From assembly GCA_964461505.1 (NCBI GenBank), contig CAYWUW010000002.1:1-64000 (forward strand): a DNA stretch of 64,000 bases. The letters run 5' to 3'. Shown here piece after piece: positions 55,103 through 63,006 of the stretch. The stretch is from HK-STAS-PATE-42 sp964461505. GTDB taxonomy: Bacteria > Patescibacteriota > Saccharimonadia > Saccharimonadales > HK-STAS-PATE-42. The notes under the pieces were generated by a model that saw only the letters and a program-made list of their open reading frames with translations, had not been told where the DNA came from and ran no database searches. Each line of letters begins with the position of its first letter. Positions within the stretch are counted from its first letter, which is position 1. Made by a program: the position numbers and the translations under genes.

Positions 55103-56368
55103 ATGTCATATGATTATTCGGCTTATGGCCGTTCAAATAAATCTGGAGGCTCAAATTATAACCGCTCTAGATCTAATACTAGAGCGTATTCTGGTTCTGG
55201 TTATGGAGGCGGCAACCGTTCGCGTTCTAGAGGAAGATCGGGCAGATCTCGCGATGGCCAATTTATTCATCCATCAAAATTTATTAAAGAGGCAACTCCG
55301 CAGGTAGCGGAAGATTACACGCCTGAACATGCTTTTGCAGATTTTGAAATTGCGGAGCTACTTAAGCTTAATCTGGCGGAAAATGGCTACGAGTTTCCAT
55401 CGCCAATTCAAGATCAAACTATTCCTTTAGGCTTAGAAGGCAAAGATATTATCGGCCTTGCCAACACTGGAACTGGCAAAACTGTTGCTTTTGGAATTCC
55501 AGTTTTGAACAAATTGATGCAAGATCCAAATTCTAGAGCTTTAATTATTGCTCCAACTCGTGAACTTGCCGCACAAATTGATGATGAATTTCGCAAGGTG
55601 GCTAAAGGTTCGAGATTGCCGGTTGCAATTTTGATTGGTGGAACTCCGATGGGCCCGCAACTACGCGATCTTAGATCTAACCCTAAGCTGATTATTGGAA
55701 CTCCTGGTAGAATTAAAGATCATCTTAAGCGTGGTTCATTTAGGGCTAGTGAATTTAATATTGTGGTTTTGGATGAAGTTGACAGAATGCTTGATATGGG
55801 TTTTGTGGATGACGTTACTGAAATTCTTGGCAACTTAAGCTTAGATGGCCGCCAATCGTTCTTTTTTTCTGCAACTCTAGATAGAAAGGTTCAAGATCTA
55901 ATTGAGACTTTTTCGAACCAGCCAGAATTAATTTCTGTAAAAACGGGAGATACCAGTGATAATGTTCATCAGAATGTTGTGCGTTTTGTAAAACATACTG
56001 AAAAGATTGATAAGTTGCACGATATTTTGATTCAAAGTGAAGTTGAAAAAACGATTATTTTTCATGATACACAAAGGGCGGTTGAAGAACTTGCGCGCGA
56101 GCTCCATGTTCGTGGTTTTAAGGCAGATGCAATTCACGGAGCAAAAACTCAGGCCCAGCGCCAAAAGGCTTTAAATAAGTTTAAAGAATCACAAATCAAT
56201 ATTTTGGTGGCGACGGATGTTGCAGCTAGGGGAATTGATGTTAAGGATATTTCTCATGTTGTGAATTATTCTCAGCCAAAAACTTATGCCGATTATACGC
56301 ACCGCATTGGTAGAGCTGGCCGAGCTGGCAAAACTGGTTACGCACTAACTTTTGTAGAGGCTTATTAA
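55103..56368 (+). CDS. DEAD-box type ATP-dependent RNA helicase
   Basis: The start is placed at ATG 55103 (MSYDYSAYGRSNKSGG), with AAGG upstream; the longer frame to 54992 would add 37 residues unlike the family. The 421-residue product has a Gly/Arg/Ser-rich RNA-binding head, the Q motif (FPSPIQDQTIP), Walker A (ANTGTGKTVAF), PTRELAAQ, a DEVD box where most members have DEAD, SATLD, and HRIGRAGRAGKTG. It unwinds RNA duplexes, probably in ribosome assembly or mRNA decay. The long leader resembles cold-inducible helicase genes (inference). Confidence 0.95.
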   Translation: MSYDYSAYGRSNKSGGSNYNRSRSNTRAYSGSGYGGGNRSRSRGRSGRSRDGQFIHPSKFIKEATPQVAEDYTPEHAFADFEIAELLKLNLAENGYEFPSPIQDQTIPLGLEGKDIIGLANTGTGKTVAFGIPVLNKLMQDPNSRALIIAPTRELAAQIDDEFRKVAKGSRLPVAILIGGTPMGPQLRDLRSNPKLIIGTPGRIKDHLKRGSFRASEFNIVVLDEVDRMLDMGFVDDVTEILGNLSLDGRQSFFFSATLDRKVQDLIETFSNQPELISVKTGDTSDNVHQNVVRFVKHTEKIDKLHDILIQSEVEKTIIFHDTQRAVEELARELHVRGFKADAIHGAKTQAQRQKALNKFKESQINILVATDVAARGIDVKDISHVVNYSQPKTYADYTHRIGRAGRAGKTGYALTFVEAY

Positions 56369-56401
56369 GCTTAGGGTTCAGAATCTTTTGGCAAGATTTT
56401 T

Positions 56402-57628
56402 TTAATGAGAAGATGATTTGTTGCGTTTTGAATCTCTGCGGTATTCAAAGACAACCGGGAAGATAACGCTCACAACCGCTGTAGTAAAGATTATGGTGTT
56501 TAGGACTAATCCGGTTTTAGGGGCAGTCGGGGTGATGCTGGCGATTGTTTTGGGAGTCTCGCTGTTGTTGCCATTTGTGTTTGAAGCTGGCGGAGTTATT
56601 CTGGCTATCTTGCCCCCAGAATCTGCCGTAAGAAGCGCGAACCAGAGGTTGCCATCTGGGCCTACAGCTAAGCTCAGTGGGGCTCCAGCAGAGATTTCGT
56701 ATTCCGAGATGTTACCCTGCATATCAATAGCAGCTAATTTATTTATAGAAGATTCGCTGAACCAAATTCTGCCATCGGGTCCAGCAGCTAAACCGTAGTA
56801 TATAAATGAGTTCGGGGTAACGGGATATTCAGTAACTTGGCCGCTTGGGGTTATTTTGCCAACAGCAGGAGCGCTAGAGGCTGGCGAACGCGTATACCAG
56901 AGGTTGCCATCTGGGCCAGAGGTGATGCCAAAGGTGCCATCTCCGGTTCCAGGCAAAGGATATTCGGTGACTTGGCCGCTTGGGGTTATTTTGCCAATCT
57001 TATTTATGCTATTAACGCTGCTGCCCATCGTATACCAGAGGTTGCCATCTGGGCCAGAGGTGATGCCAAAGCCACCATTAGAAATTGGATAAGTTGAAAT
57101 GTTGCCGCTTGGGGTGATTCTGGCTATGTATCCACCTTCTGTACTATTTACACCTCCGATATTAACCCAGAGGTTGCCATCTGGGCCAGAGGTGATGCCA
57201 AAGGCAGTAAGGCCATCGTGATAGTTAGGGTAGCTCTGTAGGCTGCTGGTTAAATCATAATTGGCGATTAAATCACCCGAGGTAGAGATTTTTAAGATTC
57301 TTCTGGCTAATGCGGGATCAGAGGTGCCGGCCGTAAGCCAGAGGTTGCCATCTGGGCCAGAGGTGATGCCAAAGGCAGGAAAGAGGTTATCCGGCAAATT
57401 ATATGCCGTAACAATTCCGGCTGGAGTAATTTTTGCAACCTGGTGTTCGGCTGTTTTTGTAAACCAGATATTGCCATCTGGACCTTTAGTTATGCCAAAA
57501 ATGGGAGTTGTGCTAGAACTGGAAAGATATGTATCAACCTCTAATGTGGCAGCGTAACTTTGTAAAGAAAGCGAGAAGCTAATAATAAGCACTAAGCTTA
57601 AGCAGATTAAAACTCTTATCTTTTTCAT
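56402..57628 (-). CDS. surface beta-propeller protein (virginiamycin B lyase-like repeats) with sorting-type tail
   Basis: The 408-residue protein has a signal peptide (VLICLSLVLIISFSLSLQSY) and about seven repeats of the form ITSGPDGNLWFT / KITPSGQVTEYP, the Vgb/streptogramin-lyase propeller pattern. The catalytic residues of true Vgb cannot be confirmed. The end is TAPKTGLVLNTIIF, a hydrophobic helix, then YRRDSKRNK, so it is anchored at the surface. The repeats are nearly identical in DNA (see findings), and the coding part has no TAAGCTTA motif apart from one at its start. Confidence 0.85.
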   Translation of the reverse strand: MKKIRVLICLSLVLIISFSLSLQSYAATLEVDTYLSSSSTTPIFGITKGPDGNIWFTKTAEHQVAKITPAGIVTAYNLPDNLFPAFGITSGPDGNLWLTAGTSDPALARRILKISTSGDLIANYDLTSSLQSYPNYHDGLTAFGITSGPDGNLWVNIGGVNSTEGGYIARITPSGNISTYPISNGGFGITSGPDGNLWYTMGSSVNSINKIGKITPSGQVTEYPLPGTGDGTFGITSGPDGNLWYTRSPASSAPAVGKITPSGQVTEYPVTPNSFIYYGLAAGPDGRIWFSESSINKLAAIDMQGNISEYEISAGAPLSLAVGPDGNLWFALLTADSGGKIARITPPASNTNGNNSETPKTIASITPTAPKTGLVLNTIIFTTAVVSVIFPVVFEYRRDSKRNKSSSH

Positions 57629-57739
57629 AGCTTTTTGATAGCTTTGGTTTTTTGCTACTTAGTTATTAATAAACATTATACATAAAACTTAAGCTTTTTT
57701 GGTAGATAAGCTTAAGTGGGTTTTTGAGAATTGGAGCTG

Positions 57740-58393
57740 CTATAAATAGCGCCCATCCCAGCGAGACCAACGTCTTCTTAAATAGTAAGCAAGAAGTGTA
57801 CGGAAGACGGCACCGCTTAAAAAAATTAAGCTTAGCAAAATAAAGGTTCCGGCAGCATCCCAGGCCCAGCGTGGGCTGGTAAAGCGGAAGGAATAAAGGG
57901 ATTTATCTGGGAGGTTAACTTTAAGTTGGTTCTGGCTAGAACTTGGGCTGTTTTCTAAAACATAATCAGCCGCGCACTGGGCTCTGGCGGTAATTGGAAT
58001 TCCGCGACTTTCACATTCTTTTTGTGCATTTAAGTAGATGTTTTGCTCTCCGCCAGCGGCATCAATTCTGCCCTGTGCCTCATTAAAGATTTTTTGTGCA
58101 TCACGATTATAGGTGTTAACTAATTGAACAGGCTGGCCAAGATCACTATTTAAATGGTGGAAAGTGAAGCTCTGTAAATCTTCTAATTTTTCGTAAACAC
58201 TGCCGCTGTTTTGATCTGCCTTAATAACTTCACGATATTTTTCTAGCGCCGCCTTATTGTTTGAACGCAGAAAGAAGACCGCGATGATCAAAAAAAATAG
58301 AGAGGTAAAAATTAGCCGCCAAGTTGGCCAGGTAGCATAACGCTCAAACTTTTTGTATAGGATAGATCCTATCCACTTTCCCACCCGTTGCAC
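57740..58393 (-). CDS. two-pass membrane protein, unknown function
   Basis: The 217-residue protein has transmembrane segments at about 25-43 (LIFTSLFFLIIAVFFLR) and 178-198 (GTFILLSLIFLSGAVFRTLL) with an outer domain between them that contains two cysteines and a tetratricopeptide-like helix start. The tail is basic (YYLRRRWSRWDGRYL). It lies next to and in the same direction as the sortase gene. No family recognised. Confidence 0.6.
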   Translation of the reverse strand: MQRVGKWIGSILYKKFERYATWPTWRLIFTSLFFLIIAVFFLRSNNKAALEKYREVIKADQNSGSVYEKLEDLQSFTFHHLNSDLGQPVQLVNTYNRDAQKIFNEAQGRIDAAGGEQNIYLNAQKECESRGIPITARAQCAADYVLENSPSSSQNQLKVNLPDKSLYSFRFTSPRWAWDAAGTFILLSLIFLSGAVFRTLLAYYLRRRWSRWDGRYL

Positions 58394-58462
58394 TTTATGT
58401 TTTTAAAAAGATTGTTCTTAGACCTTAAGTTTAGCAAAAATGGCAGAGAGATTTCACGTTAT

Positions 58463-59656
58463 TTAGAATATACTGTTCCAAAAACTTGGTGCTGAACCTG
58501 GTATGTTTTGGATTTGTTGCATATTTTGATCTTCTCTTTGAACAACTTTGTTGGTGGTTGGATCTGGTGAAATTTGCTCAGCACGAACATAAAGTCGGTT
58601 TTCGTCGGTTCCGGGTGGATCGCAAGTTATTAGAGTTAAGCTTGGTTTTTTAGTAGATTTGATGTAGCCAAGCTCGGTTGGGGGAACTATCTTTTTTTCG
58701 GTAACTTTATAGGCGTAGCGGATATTTTGGTAATCTAAGTAGATAACATCGTCGGTATCTAATCTTCTTAAGTTTACAAAGGCGTATTTATAGTTTCCAG
58801 GGTTAAGAAGGTTGTTGCTGGAATGCCCAAGAATAGCAACGTTACCAGTTTCGCCAGGATTGGCAGTATCCCAATATCTTACTACGCCGCGTTCTAAGGC
58901 TTTTTGAACGGGAGCATTTTCTGGGCTCGGTTCGTCAAAAACTATCGGAACTCTAAGCCCGATTTTAGAAATTATTAAAGTTGGGTTTTGGCTGACGCTG
59001 CTGCTGCTAGAAGGTTCTATAATGCTTGGCAGTGTAGCGGAACTTGAAGGCCCGAGATATTGCTTAATGGCCCCAACCACAACTGGGTTGAATTGAATAA
59101 ATAAGACGATGGCGGCAGCTGTAAAAGCGACGATTAGAGCTCTAACATGGCGGCGAATTCTGCCCCAAAAACTACTTTCTTTGCCACGTTCAACAATGCG
59201 GTTGAGCAAATCGCGGCGAATTGCCTCTGGATCTTCTAACCTCTGCTTTTGCTGAACAAGGAGCTTGTTATCTTGAGCCATTTCATTAAGTTTAGATTTA
59301 GATTTCTCACGAAAATCATCTACATCCTCTTTTACTTTGCCAAAATATTTATTGTAGTATTCAGAATAATATTGGTGGTAATATTTTTGCCAATAATCTT
59401 GCCAGCTTTGATGATATTGTTCTAGCTGTTCTTTGCTAAGCTTAATTCCGTTTTGCTGAGCCTCTCTTCTTTGCTTAATTTGTTGCTGATAGACTCTTTC
59501 AACTCCTTTGCGGGCATATTCTTGGGCTGCTTTTTTTTGGAGCTCTTCTGGGCTTGGTTCCTGATTTTGTTCTGGCTGATGTTTAGGGTGGCGATGATTG
59601 GCCGGGAGAGCCGATCGGCCAGATTCAGTATGAAAGTGAGGTTCTTTTCTAGACAT
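58463..59656 (-). CDS. sortase family transpeptidase
   Basis: Sortases cut LPxTG-like signals and join proteins to the cell wall or to pilins. The 397-residue protein has a long cytosolic Gln/Lys/Glu-rich N-region (about 1-165), one transmembrane segment (about 172-192, ALIVAFTAAAIVLFIQF) and an outer catalytic domain with His in VAILGHSSNNL, Cys in LTLITCDPPGTDENR and Arg in NRLYVRAEQ. All three catalytic residues are present. Nearby genes at 61132 and 63007 end with LASTGQ plus an anchor, its likely substrates. The large N-region is unusual for the family. Confidence 0.93.
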   Translation of the reverse strand: MSRKEPHFHTESGRSALPANHRHPKHQPEQNQEPSPEELQKKAAQEYARKGVERVYQQQIKQRREAQQNGIKLSKEQLEQYHQSWQDYWQKYYHQYYSEYYNKYFGKVKEDVDDFREKSKSKLNEMAQDNKLLVQQKQRLEDPEAIRRDLLNRIVERGKESSFWGRIRRHVRALIVAFTAAAIVLFIQFNPVVVGAIKQYLGPSSSATLPSIIEPSSSSSVSQNPTLIISKIGLRVPIVFDEPSPENAPVQKALERGVVRYWDTANPGETGNVAILGHSSNNLLNPGNYKYAFVNLRRLDTDDVIYLDYQNIRYAYKVTEKKIVPPTELGYIKSTKKPSLTLITCDPPGTDENRLYVRAEQISPDPTTNKVVQREDQNMQQIQNIPGSAPSFWNSIF

Positions 59657-59715
59657 AGCCCGTTTTGTTAAAAGAGAGGAGTTTATATTTTTACTTAAGC
59701 TTAAGAGCTTTTAGG

Positions 59716-61005
59716 TTAGTTAGATTCTAACATATTTTTAGCTATTCGTTCTGGTAGAACTAAGGAATTATTAAGCTTAGCTAAAAGTTCGTGTTCTAGT
59801 TCTTTTTGGCTCATGTATCGGGCAAAGATTTCGTTCCATAAGCTTTCTCTAAAATGATAAAAAAGATGTTCTTTGTATCTTAGTTTGTTGGCAAAACTTA
59901 AGCTTAAATCCATCAAATTGAGGCTGATTGGAACTCCATCGTAAAGTTTAGCTACAAAATCAGTATCTTCCCAAATTAGAAGTTCTGGAATGGCTCTGGC
60001 TAAAGTTTCTTCGGCTTTATCCCAATGCAAATCTTCTGGCTGAAGGTGGGGTTCAAATATTTCTTGATGCTTTTTGGCATCGTCTAACTTGCCAAAATAA
60101 CGCTGCACAACCCTCCAGTGAATATGGTTACCGGCAATTTTGAAGTTAAGCTTAGGGTCGGCAAGAATTGTTTCGGCAAGCATCTTGCCAAATTTGGAAG
60201 CAGGCAGAGCTTTGGCTTGAAGCTTAAAAAAGCTTGAATAAAGATGAATTTCATAAAAGTAGTGAACAATTAGCGGCAGAGCTTTAAGAACGATGCCGTG
60301 GGCGAGTTCTTGCTGCTTGGTTTCTAGAACTAGGACGATGCCAAGTTCTTTAAGGTGTGTGATGTTGTGCTTTTTTTTGATGATAAATTTTTCAGTAAGA
60401 TCTGCCCACTTGAGAGGCATTTTTACAATTTGAATTTGCCCTATTGTAAAATCTTTAGGCTTAAGATTTTGATATTGAGCATTAAAGTTAGCCAGCCATT
60501 CATCGCCCTCAGCAAAACGGAGCGCTCCGTAAACTTGCTCGAGTGGTTCATTTTTTAGAAGTTGCTCAACTGTTGAATAGTTGAGGTGTTTTAAAATGTT
60601 GCTGGGCGGAGTTCTTTTAAGTAGCTTAATTGCGACCTCTTGCTTAAGCTTAAAGACTGATTTTTTAAGATTTAGACCTTCGACAAAGGCGATGCAGGCA
60701 TTAAGAATCTGATCTAGATTAGAACTTTTGGAAAGCCCAAGATATTTTGTAAGAATTAGATCATTCTGCTGCCAGATTAGTTCCATCAATGCTTTGTAAA
60801 TTTCTTCGCCGGAAGAGGATGTGGTTTTGAGACCAAGTTCATCGCTGACAAAATTACTAAACTTAAGTTCGATTTCTTGGCTTAGGAGTTCAGGGAGGTT
60901 GTGTTTGCCGGTGATGTTCTCAAGATCTTCTAAGCTTAAGTTAAAAAGAGGCTGCCTCGCCGCAAGCATGACTGCTAGAGTTTGGCTTGCAGTACTTTCT
61001 TGCAT
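59716..61005 (-). CDS. conserved-looking helical protein, unknown
   Basis: The 429-residue protein is mainly alpha-helical by its residue pattern, with no signal or transmembrane segment. It begins MQESTASQTLAVMLAARQPL and has a leucine-rich N-half (LEDLENITGKHNLPELLSQE) and an aromatic-rich C-half (WHRVVQRYF-like, LRYKEHLFYHFRESLWNEIF). It lies between the sortase and the surface proteins, leftward, with five TAAGCTTA motifs, so it looks long-resident. I do not recognise a family. Confidence 0.6.
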   Translation of the reverse strand: MQESTASQTLAVMLAARQPLFNLSLEDLENITGKHNLPELLSQEIELKFSNFVSDELGLKTTSSSGEEIYKALMELIWQQNDLILTKYLGLSKSSNLDQILNACIAFVEGLNLKKSVFKLKQEVAIKLLKRTPPSNILKHLNYSTVEQLLKNEPLEQVYGALRFAEGDEWLANFNAQYQNLKPKDFTIGQIQIVKMPLKWADLTEKFIIKKKHNITHLKELGIVLVLETKQQELAHGIVLKALPLIVHYFYEIHLYSSFFKLQAKALPASKFGKMLAETILADPKLNFKIAGNHIHWRVVQRYFGKLDDAKKHQEIFEPHLQPEDLHWDKAEETLARAIPELLIWEDTDFVAKLYDGVPISLNLMDLSLSFANKLRYKEHLFYHFRESLWNEIFARYMSQKELEHELLAKLNNSLVLPERIAKNMLESN

Positions 61006-61131
61006 ATATAGAGATCTTATTTTTGCGAGCAGTGGCTAATTAGTTTTGGAGGTTTTTTAACTTTAAGCTTAGGTTTTGGGTTATCAGACTTGGCTCGACT
61101 TGGACGTATGTTTGGCCTCTATATTTGGACT

Positions 61132-62961
61132 TTAGCGCTTTTTTGACTTTGCTGCTTTGGGCTTTACAACAACGTATGCGCAGGAAATAAGCCCAACTAT
61201 GGTTAACAAAATAGCGGCAGTTATAATTAGCTTAGTGTTTTGACCAGTGCTAGCAAGTTGAGCCGTGGAGGTTGTGTTGCTGGTTCCGGTGTTTTGTGAG
61301 CCTTCAGTGTTAGTGTTTGTAGTAGTGTTAGATTCGGAAGTTAAGCTTATGGCTGGGCTTACGCGGCTAGTAGATCCATAACCGAATGCCAGTGTGTTAT
61401 CTACGGCTGTAGCAGTAGCAGAGAATATCTTGCCATTAAGACTAGTGTTGCTCGGAAGTGTAATAGATGAGGATTGGGCTGATCCCGGTGAAACTGTTAC
61501 TGCGCCAAGGAAGGTTTGGGCCATACCTCCGCTAGTGCCTAATTCAGAAGAATCGCTAGCGAAGAATTCTACCCGGTATTGATTGCTTGGGGAATCGGCT
61601 GTGTCTAGATCGTAGTTAAATTCTAGCTGGTTACCATTTTGGACGGCGGTATTTAGAATAGGGTGATTCATGAGATTATTTGTACCCACATCGGCATCAG
61701 ATACATCGTTATTGTATGGTTTGACATCGTAAAGGTTTGGCACAAAATCTGCATCACTATCTATGGCTTGGGAAAAGACAATGGCAAGCTTGAGGCCATC
61801 TAACGATGGGTAAGCTCCGCCGCTATCTCCTGGTGTTAGGCTGTATATGGAATTACCTAATATGGAGTTATGGATAGATATACCATCAAACATTCCGTTA
61901 ATAGTTAATCTGGCAATGGTTACTCCACTACCATTAGTGCCAGCAATGATGTTTCCTTCGCCAGGATTGGTGCCTCCTATAAGGTTTTCATGCCCGCCAG
62001 CACTAACAGCAATACCTGCAGAAGATAGGGAACTGCGTGGTGAACCGGTATAGTCAGTGCCTATATAGTTACCCTGTACTACGGCATTACTAGAGGTCAT
62101 AAGTACTGCAATTTGAGTACCATGAATGACGTTGATGGTACCACTGGCTGCTCCGCCGACAGTAGTTCCTGCACTTGTATTCAACCCAACCCCGCCGATA
62201 GTGTTTAAAGATGTTATACCATCTTTAGCTAAACCGATGTAATTACCCTGTATAACTGTTCCCCCAGTGCTTGAGTTAATATTAACTGCTTGCTGGCCGA
62301 ATTCTTTGTTGGATAAGATATTACGAGCAGCTGGTGAGGTTCCACCAATAGTTAAGTTGCTACCTCCGTATTGGATAATTGCGCTGGAAATCTCATAACT
62401 CCCTGCTGTAGAGCCATCAGGCATCACGCCTAAAAAGTTGCCGGCAATTACAACCTGATCTGCTTCGGTACGAACACAGCCTTCTTGATCACTCACACCA
62501 CAACCGTACATAGAAATTCCTCTAATGATGGTTCCTGGTGCAGTAGCGGCTATATCTAACCTAGTTTGAGTTCCGCCTGCATCGGGGCCACCGTTGATGG
62601 CGATTGTAATGACTGAATTTATTGGCTGCGGGCTTGGTGCTGTGTTTGCAGAAGATCCAGGTTGAGAATAGCCATTGATCTCTACAGGTTCGGTAATTTG
62701 AGGTAGGCTAGTTGCAGGGCTAATAGTTTGTACGCCGCCTCCGCTAATATTAAAAGTGATTACATCTACATCGCTAGAGTTACCGTTGGCGTTGGCATCG
62801 ATTAAAGCCTGGCGGAGTGAACCGGCTCCGCTATCATTAGTATTTGTAACCGTAAAGGTGGCTGGGGCGGCAAAGGCTTTTGAACCTCCGGAAATAAGTA
62901 CCCAGGCAGAAATACCTAAGGTTAAGGATAGTATTATTAACTTAATTTTACTTATTTTCAT
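61132..62961 (-). CDS. surface parallel beta-helix protein with LASTGQ sorting signal
   Basis: The 609-residue protein has a signal segment (LIILSLTLGISAWVLI), an opening TFTVTNTNDSGAGSLRQALI typical of beta-helix surface repeats, many GNYIG / NIIAG / GGT turns of a right-handed beta helix (about residues 110-360), a short second domain, and the tail AQLASTGQNTKLII, helix, then KPKAAKSKKR. The LAxTG plus helix plus basic tail is a sortase-type signal. Only one TAAGCTTA motif is found in 1.8 kb, so recent acquisition is possible. Confidence 0.85.
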   Translation of the reverse strand: MKISKIKLIILSLTLGISAWVLISGGSKAFAAPATFTVTNTNDSGAGSLRQALIDANANGNSSDVDVITFNISGGGVQTISPATSLPQITEPVEINGYSQPGSSANTAPSPQPINSVITIAINGGPDAGGTQTRLDIAATAPGTIIRGISMYGCGVSDQEGCVRTEADQVVIAGNFLGVMPDGSTAGSYEISSAIIQYGGSNLTIGGTSPAARNILSNKEFGQQAVNINSSTGGTVIQGNYIGLAKDGITSLNTIGGVGLNTSAGTTVGGAASGTINVIHGTQIAVLMTSSNAVVQGNYIGTDYTGSPRSSLSSAGIAVSAGGHENLIGGTNPGEGNIIAGTNGSGVTIARLTINGMFDGISIHNSILGNSIYSLTPGDSGGAYPSLDGLKLAIVFSQAIDSDADFVPNLYDVKPYNNDVSDADVGTNNLMNHPILNTAVQNGNQLEFNYDLDTADSPSNQYRVEFFASDSSELGTSGGMAQTFLGAVTVSPGSAQSSSITLPSNTSLNGKIFSATATAVDNTLAFGYGSTSRVSPAISLTSESNTTTNTNTEGSQNTGTSNTTSTAQLASTGQNTKLIITAAILLTIVGLISCAYVVVKPKAAKSKKR

Positions 62962-63006
62962 GTTTCACGTAACTACACTTTCTGCCACTGCTGAGCATTT
63001 TAGGTT

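Noticed and set aside
56837..57557. Rightward frames of 78-98 codons across the beta-propeller gene
   Set aside because: They are antisense products of the nearly identical propeller repeats; each repeats the same short peptide.
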